Source: Kaistella palustris DSM 21579 (GTDB taxonomy: Bacteria; Bacteroidota; Bacteroidia; Flavobacteriales; Weeksellaceae). From it: a stretch of DNA of 64,000 bases. Every line of letters begins with the position of its first letter. Positions within the stretch are counted from its first letter, which is position 1. The stretch covers positions 124,001 to 188,000 of the forward strand of contig NZ_AULL01000017.1 of assembly GCF_000422265.1 (NCBI RefSeq), in the 5' to 3' direction. This document shows positions 1 to 7,892 of the stretch, one piece after another. The notes under the pieces were generated by a model that saw only the letters and a program-made list of their open reading frames with translations, searched no databases and was not told the origin of the DNA. Made by a program: the position numbers and the translations under genes.

Positions 1-93
1 GATCCAAAGGGAGATTATAAAAATGACCTCATTTATTTGAAAGGTGAAGAAACTCCGCACTTCGGCAAGGCGGACACTCCACGGAAAAATTGA
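1..93 (+). CDS. 3' end of an unidentified gene (partial)
   Basis: An open frame runs from the window edge to a TGA at 91-93, giving about 30 hydrophilic residues ending in GKADTPRKN. The start lies outside the window. The tail is rich in Lys, Asp and Glu and shows no motif I recognise. It converges on the sugar dehydrogenase gene, whose stop codon is only 6 bases away. The open frame could be chance, but its composition fits real coding sequence and it fills an otherwise empty edge. Confidence 0.5.
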   Translation, partial: DPKGDYKNDLIYLKGEETPHFGKADTPRKN

Positions 94-99
94 TTATTC

Positions 100-1341
100 T
101 TATTTTTTTGAGATTCGGTAGAGTTTGCCGCTGTCCGTAATACCATAGAGGTTACCGTCGCTGCCGTCGAGCACATCGCGGAAGCGTTCCTTTTGATCGG
201 TTAGCAGCCATTCTTCACCAACCACTTTATTATCTTTAATGACAAGGCGGATGATCTTTTCGCCGCTTAAGCAACCCAGGAATAAGTTATTTTTCCACTC
301 TTCCATATTTCCGGTATAAAACGTAATGCCACTCATTGATATCGAGGGGTCCCAATAATAAACAGGCTGCTCAGTTCCGGCTTTTTGCTGAATGCCGGCA
401 CCCACTTTTTTACCGCTGTATTCTAAACCGTATGTCACATCGCCCCAGCCATAATTTTTTCCGGGTTTGATAAGATTTACTTCGTCGCCGCCCATTGGTC
501 CCATTTCGGCTTCCCATAACTGTCCTTTTTCATCCATTGCAAGGCCTTGCGGATTGCGGTGTCCGTAAGAATAAATTTCCGGTTTGTATTTTACATTATC
601 CAGAAATGGATTTCCTGCGGCCGCTTTCCCCTCTTTGGTTATTTTAAGAACTTTCCCAAGGTAGGCCATCGTGTTTTGTGCTAAAGGTCTGGTCGCCAGG
701 TCCGACCTTTCGCCGGTGCTTACAAAAAGATTTCCATCTTTATCGAAAACGAGGCGGCTGCCAAAATGTTTATCGCCGTCATAGGTTGGAGTTGCGCGGA
801 AAATAACCTGCGGATTTTCAACTCGTTTTTCATCCTGTGAAAGTTTTCCTTTGCCAACTGCGGTGTGGTTTCCCCCTTCAACCGGTTCCGAAAAAGTCCA
901 GTAGATCATGCGGTTATTACTGAAATCGGGATCCAGGGCAACATCCAGCAAGCCACCCTGCGCTTTGGTATCTACTTCCGGGAAGCCTTCAATTTTTTTC
1001 ACGTCTTTACCATCTGCAGACAAAATGCTCATATAGCCGGCTTTCGCGGTAATCAGGAAACGTCCGTCGGGTAGATTGATGATTCCCCATGGTTTTTCTA
1101 ATTTTTCATTAATGACATCGACCTGATACGCTGTTTTAGTGCGGGCGCCTTCTATCCGAGTTTGTCCTTCAAATGCCGGCTGATAGTCGGGGGAATGTTT
1201 TTTATTCATTTCTGGATTAGGAAGCTGGCCGCTCTGTGGAGCGGGAGTATTGTTTACAGTAGTTGTTTTGGTAGTGCCGTTGCATGAGGCAAGAATTGAA
1301 AGGACAGCTGCCGAAGTAATTGTGAGTATTGTTGATTTCAT
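100..1341 (-). CDS. PQQ-dependent sugar dehydrogenase family lipoprotein
   Basis: This is a secreted beta-propeller protein of the glucose/sorbosone dehydrogenase family (soluble GDH/Asd/Hip-type), which oxidises sugars using pyrroloquinoline quinone. With the ATG at 1341 the protein has 413 residues and begins with a lipoprotein signal whose lipobox LASC puts the lipidated Cys at about residue 20. Family signatures are PWGI near 83, GDKHFGSRL near 189, YGHRNPQGL near 259, EMGPMGGDEVN near 278 and NYGWG near 296. The longer frame up to 1389 uses no better start and would bury the signal peptide, so 1341 is preferred. It diverges from the BlaI operon. PQQ synthesis genes are not in the window, so the cofactor would come from elsewhere. 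The substrate is not determinable here. Confidence 0.88.
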   Translation of the reverse strand: MKSTILTITSAAVLSILASCNGTTKTTTVNNTPAPQSGQLPNPEMNKKHSPDYQPAFEGQTRIEGARTKTAYQVDVINEKLEKPWGIINLPDGRFLITAKAGYMSILSADGKDVKKIEGFPEVDTKAQGGLLDVALDPDFSNNRMIYWTFSEPVEGGNHTAVGKGKLSQDEKRVENPQVIFRATPTYDGDKHFGSRLVFDKDGNLFVSTGERSDLATRPLAQNTMAYLGKVLKITKEGKAAAGNPFLDNVKYKPEIYSYGHRNPQGLAMDEKGQLWEAEMGPMGGDEVNLIKPGKNYGWGDVTYGLEYSGKKVGAGIQQKAGTEQPVYYWDPSISMSGITFYTGNMEEWKNNLFLGCLSGEKIIRLVIKDNKVVGEEWLLTDQKERFRDVLDGSDGNLYGITDSGKLYRISKK

Positions 1342-1415
1342 ACCTGAACGTTTAAAATTTAACAATGAATAACAAAAAACGTTCCCCACAGTTTTAAAAT
1401 AAATTATAAAATCGC

Positions 1416-1450
1416 TTGCACAGTTATAAATTAATTCTACATTTGTAGAA
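1416..1450 (+). promoter_or_regulatory. Promoter with overlapping BlaI-type operator
   Basis: TTG at 1416-1418 and TACATTTG at 1438-1445 are separated by 19 bases and match the Bacteroidota promoter pattern. The inverted repeat TTCTACATTTGTAGAA (1435-1450) covers the -7 element and contains TACA-TT-TGTA, the core dyad known from BlaI/MecI operators. A further half-site TGTAGAA lies at 1464-1470, running into the blaI ATG. The arrangement predicts autorepression of the operon by its own first gene product. Confidence 0.75.
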
Positions 1451-1469
1451 CAGATTTATTATTTGTAGA

Positions 1470-1838
1470 ATGAAAAAGAAACTTACGGAAGCGGAAAAAG
1501 CCATTATGGATATTTTGTGGGAAAACGAAACCGCTTTCATGAAAGATATCCTGCAGATTTTACCGGAACCGAAACCTGCGCCTACTACGGTGGCCACCTT
1601 GTTGAAACGTATGCAATCCAAAAACCTGGTGGGTTATAAAACCTTTGGCAATTCGCGCCAATATTTCGCAAAAGTAAATAAAGAGCGATATTTTAAGGAT
1701 GAAATGAACAGTATGATCGACCGTTTCTTTAACAGCTCGGTAACGCAGTTCGCCTCGTTTTTTGCCAACAGTAAATCACTTTCGCAGCAACAACTGAAGG
1801 AGTTGCGCGAGATTATTGATAATCAGATAAAAGAATGA
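1470..1838 (+). CDS. BlaI/MecI/CopY family transcriptional repressor
   Basis: A 122-residue winged-helix repressor. The N-terminal TEAEKAIMDILWENE and the recognition-helix region TTVATLLKRMQSKNLV are typical of the penicillinase-repressor family; the C-terminal third is the dimerisation part. Members bind TACA/TGTA dyads and are cleaved or released when a partner M56 sensor is activated. The next gene is such an M56 protein, one base downstream of the stop, so the two form a sensor-repressor pair. Its promoter carries a matching operator. No beta-lactamase gene lies nearby, so the controlled function is more likely envelope-related than antibiotic resistance; that is inference. Confidence 0.93.
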   Translation: MKKKLTEAEKAIMDILWENETAFMKDILQILPEPKPAPTTVATLLKRMQSKNLVGYKTFGNSRQYFAKVNKERYFKDEMNSMIDRFFNSSVTQFASFFANSKSLSQQQLKELREIIDNQIKE

Positions 1839-1839
1839 T

Positions 1840-3198
1840 ATGGGACTGATACTTTTAAAAATCATTATTTGCTCGGGACTCTTACTGGCTTTTTATTACG
1901 CCATTTTACAGCACGAGAAAAGCTTCAGGTTTAACCGCGCTTTTCTTTTGGGTGCACTCGTATTTTCGAACGCGGTACCGTTCCTGAGCATTCCGGTGCC
2001 CGCAAAATCGGCGGTGAAACCGCTGCTGGTCGTAGGCCAACCCATTTTATCTGCTGAAAAAGTCGCTGGGAGCCAAGAGGCAGCAGTTAACTGGGCGATG
2101 ATTGTCCTGTTGGTGTATTTATGCATCTCTGCTTTTCTTTTAATGCGTTTTCTGCTTTCCTTACTTAAGATCCGTCTAATTAAAGGAAAACGACTCACTT
2201 TTCAGGGTGTAGAGGTGATTGTAACGGAGAAAGAATACATCCCGTTTTCTTTCTGTAACACTATGTTCATCAGCTCTAAATACTTGCATGATGAAACCGT
2301 CGATGAGGGAATATTTCTGCACGAGAAAGCACATATCCTGCAAAAGCACACCATTGATCTTCTCTTTATAGAGTTTCTGATCATTTTTTCATGGTTTAAT
2401 CCTTTCCTGTTCTTATATAAAAAAGCGGTCGTTGCTAACCACGAATTTCTGGCGGATGACTTTGTGCTGCGAACTCATTTTGATATTCACCGATATCAGC
2501 AACTCATTTTAAGTGAACTGGAAAATTTACGGGCGCTAAAGCTGACGCATACTTTCTATTTTAATAACACTAAAAAACGATTTCTTATGATGACAACAAA
2601 CAATTCCAGGTTTATTGGACTGAAAAAAGCGGGCTCGATTCCACTTGCCGTATTATTGTTACTGGCCTTTGCAAAACCACTGTCGGCACAAACCGAAATA
2701 AAAACGAAAAAGCCGGACGCGCCCGTAAAACAGGCCCTCGAAACCACACCTACCAACGCCCCGGTATTACAATCGGTTTCTTCGGAAAAACTACCAACTG
2801 ACAGAAAGACTGTCAAAACCGATACGATCCGTAAACCTTCATTGCAAAAGGCAGTGGAGCCAGCGATCGCATCACCACCACCGCCACCATCGCGGTTTAC
2901 CGGAATCTTACCTCAGTTTCCGGGCGGTATCAACGAATTTCGGACATTGATCGCGACCAATTTTAACACGACAGTGCTAACCGGTTTTAAAGGTTTACTA
3001 AGAACAACCGTTTTTGTAGATATTGACAGTGAAGGAAGAATGAGCAACATTCGCTCTGAAGGCGATAACGAAATTTTTAACCGTGAGGCTGAGCGCAGTT
3101 TAAATTCCATTAAAGATCAGCTCTGGACACCGGCGCAGGAAAAAGGTCGGGCAGTACCCTATGTGTTTAAACTGCCGCTGACCATGCAGTTTGAATAA
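1840..3198 (+). CDS. BlaR1-like M56 peptidase with C-terminal TonB domain
   Basis: A 452-residue membrane protein. Hydrophobic segments lie at about 2-22, 35-53, 85-108 and 170-195, with the zinc-protease signature HEKAH at 161-165 and a downstream metal-site region HEFLADD at 201-207. Another hydrophobic segment at about 262-283 precedes a Lys/Pro-rich linker and a roughly 95-residue TonB C-terminal domain (FPGGINEF onward, about 360-452). Family members sense an envelope signal and cleave the BlaI-type repressor in the cytoplasm. The TonB domain replaces the penicillin-binding domain of classical BlaR1, an arrangement frequent in Bacteroidota. It sits between blaI and a GLPGLI gene. The activating signal cannot be read from the sequence. 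Confidence 0.88.
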   Translation: MGLILLKIIICSGLLLAFYYAILQHEKSFRFNRAFLLGALVFSNAVPFLSIPVPAKSAVKPLLVVGQPILSAEKVAGSQEAAVNWAMIVLLVYLCISAFLLMRFLLSLLKIRLIKGKRLTFQGVEVIVTEKEYIPFSFCNTMFISSKYLHDETVDEGIFLHEKAHILQKHTIDLLFIEFLIIFSWFNPFLFLYKKAVVANHEFLADDFVLRTHFDIHRYQQLILSELENLRALKLTHTFYFNNTKKRFLMMTTNNSRFIGLKKAGSIPLAVLLLLAFAKPLSAQTEIKTKKPDAPVKQALETTPTNAPVLQSVSSEKLPTDRKTVKTDTIRKPSLQKAVEPAIASPPPPPSRFTGILPQFPGGINEFRTLIATNFNTTVLTGFKGLLRTTVFVDIDSEGRMSNIRSEGDNEIFNREAERSLNSIKDQLWTPAQEKGRAVPYVFKLPLTMQFE

Positions 3199-3214
3199 TC
3201 CCAAAAATCAGATC

Positions 3215-4036
3215 ATGGAAAGAAGTTCACTACTTTTTTTGTTGCTCCTTACTATGTGCTTTTGCGCGGGCCAAAACCGAACTTTTGTGTATCAGCTCAC
3301 GTACAAACCAGGTGTAAGCAAAGACAGTATTGCAAAAACCCTTTTTGTACTTGATATTGCCGGTCAGAAATCCCTCTTCAGGACTTTAGAAGAAAAACAA
3401 TCGGATTCCAGCTTTATCGCAAACAAAAGTACCGCCTTTATGACGACCTCATTCGATGACAATTTGACGGTTGAAAAGGATCTGACGACGAAAACGAGCC
3501 GCAAATACATTACCAGTTTCAGCAAAATGTTTGGAATAAAGATCGACGAACCCCTGAAATGGAGGATTACAGACGAGACGAAAACAGTTATGGGAATGAA
3601 GATGCAGAAGGCCACTACCTCTTATGGCGGCAGAAAATGGGACGCGTGGTTCACACCCGAAATCCCGCTGCAGGACGGACCTTACGTGTTTAATGGTTTG
3701 CCCGGGCTTATTGCTGAAATTCGTGATGCAGAAGATGATTATCATTTCCTGCTGGTACAGATCAAAAATTCGGATGGTAAGCTGTATCTCCGCGAGAACG
3801 TTTTGCCGATTTCCTGGAAACAGTATGAAAAACTGGCCATGGATTATTACGCAGATCCAACCCGTGAGATCAACGGTAAAAATGCAGGAACCAATCCAAT
3901 GTTTATGATCAAATGGTTTGATGACAGCGGCGTGGAATACGCGCCCAATTTTAAGGAAATGAACGATAACCGCCGACGGGTAATCCGCGAAAACAACAAT
4001 CCCATCGAACTAAATCGCCGCTTAGATTACAAATGA
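3215..4036 (+). CDS. GLPGLI family secreted protein
   Basis: A 273-residue exported protein with a signal peptide (about residues 1-19, ending CAGQ) and the name-giving GLPGLI motif near residue 160, followed by an acidic stretch and YHFLL. The family is restricted largely to Bacteroidota and has no established function; members often sit near TonB-linked or M56 genes. The ATG at 3215 is preferred to the TTG at 3191, which lies inside the upstream gene. It is 16 bases downstream of the M56 gene, so it probably belongs to the same BlaI-controlled operon. Confidence 0.87.
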   Translation: MERSSLLFLLLLTMCFCAGQNRTFVYQLTYKPGVSKDSIAKTLFVLDIAGQKSLFRTLEEKQSDSSFIANKSTAFMTTSFDDNLTVEKDLTTKTSRKYITSFSKMFGIKIDEPLKWRITDETKTVMGMKMQKATTSYGGRKWDAWFTPEIPLQDGPYVFNGLPGLIAEIRDAEDDYHFLLVQIKNSDGKLYLRENVLPISWKQYEKLAMDYYADPTREINGKNAGTNPMFMIKWFDDSGVEYAPNFKEMNDNRRRVIRENNNPIELNRRLDYK

Positions 4037-4445
4037 AATTGATTTCAGGACTTATTTTGTATGTGCAATCTCCTGCACAACCTTTTCAGAGCATGCAAAA
4101 TATACTACCCAGGAAAACTGCTACGATGCATATGTGTGCTTGGTCAACGACAGTCTGCAGTTAAGGTACCAATCCTACGGCGGTTTTAAATTTGCCACTG
4201 ACCGCCGCGGTTTCAGGGGTATGCACCTAAGGAAAAAGCCGCATTTTAAAAATGTAATTGTGTTCGCTAAATCGAACGTATTAGGCGGCAATTATTACCT
4301 GCTGATAGGTAATGAAATTCGTGATCCGAATTATAATTTCAAAGACACTGTTGTCGCAAACCGAAAAATCACAATTGCTGTAAGCAAGGATATTAGCTAT
4401 AAACCCAACATTGATTTTCTTCTGAATTTGAAACTGGACAAATAA
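4033..4445 (+). pseudogene. Small secreted protein, apparently frameshifted
   Basis: An ATG at 4033 overlaps the stop of the GLPGLI gene and starts MKLISGLIL, but that frame ends at a TAA near 4162. The other frame is open from before this point to 4445 and, read from about 4056, continues FVCAISCTTFSEHAKY and then about 115 hydrophilic residues. Adding one T to the TTTT run at 4055-4058 would join them into a lipoprotein-like signal (MKLISGLIFVCAISC) plus one continuous protein. Otherwise only a GTG at 4134 could start the second part, with no signal peptide. I do not recognise the family. It may be a true mutation or a sequencing error. Confidence 0.6.
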
Positions 4446-4473
4446 TTGCTGTGCTTAAATTTCCGTAAATTTG
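4446..4473 (+). promoter_or_regulatory. uvrB promoter
   Basis: TTG at 4446-4448, a 17-base spacer and TAAATTTG at 4466-4473 match the Bacteroidota promoter pattern. The -7 element ends only four bases before the uvrB ATG, so the transcript should be leaderless or nearly so. Confidence 0.65.
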
Positions 4474-4477
4474 CAGC

Positions 4478-6469
4478 ATGCAGTTCCAACTTCAATCAGA
4501 ATATCAACCAACTGGCGATCAGCCACAAGCCATCGAAAAACTAAGCAAAGGTTTGGAGATCGGTGAGAAATATCAGACCCTGCTCGGTGTTACCGGCTCG
4601 GGAAAAACATTCACTATTGCGAATGTCGTTAATAAGGTGCAGAAACCTACATTGGTCCTGGCGCACAATAAAACTTTGGCCGCACAACTTTTCATGGAGT
4701 TCAAAGAATTTTTTCCTGATAATGCCGTGGAATATTTTGTGTCCTATTACGATTATTACCAGCCCGAAGCTTTCATCGCTTCCACAAACACTTATATCGA
4801 AAAGGATCTTTCAATTAATGAGGAAGTGGAAAAACTTCGGCTTTCGGCCACAGCAGCTTTACTTTCGGGCCGGCGCGACGTATTGATCGTAGCTTCCGTT
4901 TCCTGTATTTATGGTATCGGGAATCCTACAGAATTTCATAAGTCACTGATCTCCATTGAGAAAAACCAGAAAATGACGCGAACCAATCTTTTGCATTCTT
5001 TGGTAAACGCGCTGTATTCCAGGACACTGAATGAATTTCAGCGTGGTACATTTCGGGTGAAAGGTGATGTAGTAGATGTTTTTCCGGCCTACGCCGATAA
5101 CGCCATCCGATTTCAGTTTTTTGGCGATGAAATAGAAACCATCCAAAGCTTCGATCCCGTTTCCGGCAATGTAATGGATGCTTTTGATGAGATTAAAATT
5201 TATCCGGCGAATTTATTTGTGACGTCCAAGGAAACCCAGCAAAACGCAATCCGCGAGATTCAGGACGATATGGTGAAACAAGTAGACTTCTTTAATGAAA
5301 TCGAAAAACCTTTTGAAGCAAAACGCCTTCAGGAAAGAACTGAACTCGATCTGGAAATGATGAAGGAACTCGGTTACTGCAGCGGTATTGAAAATTACTC
5401 ACGCTATTTCGACGGCAGGTTGCCCGGCTCACGGCCATTCTGCCTGTTAGATTATTTTCCTAAAGATTATTTAATGGTCATTGATGAAAGCCACGTGACC
5501 GTTCCTCAGGTACATGCCATGTACGGCGGCGACCGCAGCAGAAAAGAAGTTTTGGTAGAACACGGTTTCCGGCTTCCCGCGGCAATGGATAACCGGCCGC
5601 TGAAGTTTGAGGAATTTGAGGGAATACAGAATCAGGTCATTTATGTTTCGGCCACACCCGCGGATTATGAACTTGAAAAATCTGGCGGCGAATATATTGA
5701 GCAATTGGTACGGCCAACCGGACTCCTGGATCCTATTATTGAAATCCGTCCATCTTTAAATCAGATCGACGACCTCATCGAAGAAATCCAAAAACGTGCA
5801 GAACTCGATGAGCGTGTGCTGGTGACGACATTAACAAAAAAGATGGCCGAAGAACTCACCAAGTATTTTACAAAGTTTGGAATACGCACCCGATATATAC
5901 ATTCCGACGTGGAAACCCTGGACCGGATTCAGATCATGCAGGATCTGCGCGTTGGTTTATTTGATGTGCTGGTAGGCGTAAACTTACTTCGGGAAGGTCT
6001 GGATCTGCCGGAGGTTTCCCTTGTTGCCATACTCGATGCCGATAAGGAAGGTATGTTGCGTTCCCGACGTTCGATGATCCAGACTGTAGGTCGGGCTGCC
6101 CGAAACCTGAACGGCCGTGCGATCATGTACGCCGATAAAATGACCAAATCTATGCAGTCCACGATAGATGAGACAAATTACCGCCGGCAGAAGCAAATGG
6201 AATATAATGAAAAACACGGGATGGTACCAACGGCCTTAAATAAAAAGATCTCCGAGATCCTGGTGGGCCGCAGCAAAGATTTCCCCGATCCAAAATATAC
6301 CCAGAAAGAAATTCTGCAAAAAGTTGCCGACCAGAAAAGCGGTTATACCGGTGCGGATATTGAAAAGATCATCAGCGAAAAGCAAAAAGCCATGGAAAGT
6401 GCGGCTAAAAACCTTGATTTTATAAAAGCTGCAAAACTGCGTGATGAAATTGCAGTGCTGAAAACCTAA
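4478..6469 (+). CDS. uvrB: Excinuclease ABC subunit UvrB
   Basis: The damage-verification helicase of nucleotide excision repair, 663 residues, the usual length. It has the Walker A loop GVTGSGKT at 37-44, the beta-hairpin region YYDYYQPEAF near 90 that inserts between DNA strands, DESHVTVPQ (Walker B) near 338, helicase motifs VNLLREGLDLPEVSLV and QTVGRAARN, and a C-terminal UVR coiled coil (about 628-660) that contacts UvrC. It is monocistronic, with its own promoter, and converges on a DUF3820 gene that it overlaps by four bases at the stop codons. Confidence 0.98.
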   Translation: MQFQLQSEYQPTGDQPQAIEKLSKGLEIGEKYQTLLGVTGSGKTFTIANVVNKVQKPTLVLAHNKTLAAQLFMEFKEFFPDNAVEYFVSYYDYYQPEAFIASTNTYIEKDLSINEEVEKLRLSATAALLSGRRDVLIVASVSCIYGIGNPTEFHKSLISIEKNQKMTRTNLLHSLVNALYSRTLNEFQRGTFRVKGDVVDVFPAYADNAIRFQFFGDEIETIQSFDPVSGNVMDAFDEIKIYPANLFVTSKETQQNAIREIQDDMVKQVDFFNEIEKPFEAKRLQERTELDLEMMKELGYCSGIENYSRYFDGRLPGSRPFCLLDYFPKDYLMVIDESHVTVPQVHAMYGGDRSRKEVLVEHGFRLPAAMDNRPLKFEEFEGIQNQVIYVSATPADYELEKSGGEYIEQLVRPTGLLDPIIEIRPSLNQIDDLIEEIQKRAELDERVLVTTLTKKMAEELTKYFTKFGIRTRYIHSDVETLDRIQIMQDLRVGLFDVLVGVNLLREGLDLPEVSLVAILDADKEGMLRSRRSMIQTVGRAARNLNGRAIMYADKMTKSMQSTIDETNYRRQKQMEYNEKHGMVPTALNKKISEILVGRSKDFPDPKYTQKEILQKVADQKSGYTGADIEKIISEKQKAMESAAKNLDFIKAAKLRDEIAVLKT

Positions 6470-6729
6470 AAACGGTACGTCTTGGTTTTAGGTTTCGGAG
6501 CGGTGACTTTTCCGCGCAGCGGCGTAAGAAGATCGATTAAACCATTCATTTTTATTTCATAGATCGTGGAAAGCTGCATGCCGAGTTTCCCCGCGGGCAT
6601 TCCCTGTCGCTGGAACCATTCCAGATAATTGATTGGCAGATCCGCCAGAACGGTTCCTTTGTGTTTGCCAAAAGGCATCTCAACCCTGCATATTTCCCGG
6701 AGAATTTCCGGGTTTAAACCTTCAGTCAT
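6466..6729 (-). CDS. DUF3820 family protein
   Basis: An 87-residue cytoplasmic protein beginning MTEGLNPEILREICRVEMPFGK; the core MPFGKHKG...LADLPINYLEWF is the DUF3820 signature (also named putative quorum-sensing-regulated virulence factor after a Pseudomonas member). The function is unknown. The ATG at 6729 is preferred over the TTG at 6738, which overlaps the stop of the upstream permease gene. It lies five bases after that gene, so the two are probably cotranscribed. Confidence 0.82.
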   Translation of the reverse strand: MTEGLNPEILREICRVEMPFGKHKGTVLADLPINYLEWFQRQGMPAGKLGMQLSTIYEIKMNGLIDLLTPLRGKVTAPKPKTKTYRF

Positions 6730-6734
6730 TATTT

Positions 6735-7817
6735 TCAAATAGATAAATCAATTTTTTCTTCAATTTCTTTCGGTTCCGGCAGGATGATCTCATTGTCATC
6801 TTCCGAGAACTCATCGCGGTATACCTGGATCAGCAAGACCGTAATCGAAACCAGGATCGGCCCGAAAATCAGACCTATGAATCCAAAAAGTTTGAGTCCC
6901 AGAATAATCCCGAAAACCGTGTTTAAAGGATGAATATTTTCGAGTCGCTTGAGCAGCGTAAACCGCAAAAGGTTATCGGTTAGTCCCACGACAATAAGCG
7001 AATAGGCCGCAAGACCGAGTGCGTTTCCGGTGTTTCCCTCTGCAATCATAAAAATACAGACGGGTATAAAAACAACGCCGGCTCCGATGATCGGAATCAT
7101 GGAGGTGACTGCAGTAAGGGCAAAAAGCAAAACCGGACTGGGTGCGCCGAATATAAAATAACCGACCAATGCTACAAGGCCTTGTCCTACAGCCACAACC
7201 GGAATCCCAATCGCATTGGCAATCACCATCTTTCGGATCTTCTCGGCGAGAAGGGAAATGTTTGCTTTTTTTAATGGTGCCGAACTTCGCAGAAGTCTTT
7301 CAAAAAGCCGTGGTTTCTCCAGCATGAAATACAGGATAAAATACATCGACGTAACCACGGTGAGCGTATTAAAAGTAGAACTCAATGCTGTGGTGGAAAG
7401 CTGTCCTGCATTCTCCTTTAGCTTAGCGATATTATTTTTACTTAAGATATCGATGTGGATTTTCTGGTAAACGAAATCATGAATTTTATCGACGAAAATA
7501 TTAAACTTGGCCATATACACATCGGCATTTCCCAACTTGTCCACCAGCAGGTCCGCGATCAGATATACCGGCAAAATAAGTACGATAAGCGTGGCGACGA
7601 TCAGGAGAAGAGAGGCGGCCCAGGGTTTCCATTCTTTTTCTTCCTGCAGGTAGAAATTATATTTCCGTGTAATAATGTAGAGAGTTACCGCTCCTAAAAT
7701 CGCCGGTATGAACATCGCAAGGTTAAAGAAGATAAGTCCGGCCAAAACCAAAATGAGGGCCAGCAAGAAAACCTGCTTTATCTTTACATCACTGATCTGT
7801 TGAAATCTGTTGGGCAT
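6735..7817 (-). CDS. AI-2E family transporter (PerM-like permease)
   Basis: A 360-residue polytopic inner-membrane protein with about eight hydrophobic segments: a pair near 14-50, one near 65-88, a soluble region about 90-140, then a C-terminal block with GVVFIPVCIF and the typical LKLFGFIGLIFGPILVSI near 308-330. The family (DUF20/UPF0118) includes AI-2 exporters and sodium/proton antiporters, so the substrate is uncertain. The acidic C-terminus SEDDNEIILPEPKEIEEK is cytoplasmic by inference. It follows a terminator of the preceding minus-strand gene and is followed at five bases by the DUF3820 gene. Confidence 0.88.
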   Translation of the reverse strand: MPNRFQQISDVKIKQVFLLALILVLAGLIFFNLAMFIPAILGAVTLYIITRKYNFYLQEEKEWKPWAASLLLIVATLIVLILPVYLIADLLVDKLGNADVYMAKFNIFVDKIHDFVYQKIHIDILSKNNIAKLKENAGQLSTTALSSTFNTLTVVTSMYFILYFMLEKPRLFERLLRSSAPLKKANISLLAEKIRKMVIANAIGIPVVAVGQGLVALVGYFIFGAPSPVLLFALTAVTSMIPIIGAGVVFIPVCIFMIAEGNTGNALGLAAYSLIVVGLTDNLLRFTLLKRLENIHPLNTVFGIILGLKLFGFIGLIFGPILVSITVLLIQVYRDEFSEDDNEIILPEPKEIEEKIDLSI

Positions 7818-7830
7818 ACTTTTAATTTAA

Positions 7831-7860
7831 AAAAAACAACAGAATTTTCTGTTGTTTTCA
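7831..7860 (-). terminator. Rho-independent terminator
   Basis: AAAACAACAGAA at 7833-7844 pairs with TTCTGTTGTTTT at 7847-7858. On the minus strand it is followed by a run of Ts, so it ends the transcript of the membrane protein gene at 7893-8627. Confidence 0.75.
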
Positions 7861-7892
7861 AATTTACAATAAATTGGTGCACAAATATCCAA

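Noticed and set aside
1470-3198. Beta-lactam resistance module
   Set aside because: The BlaR-like protein has a TonB C-terminal domain instead of a penicillin sensor, and no beta-lactamase gene is near.
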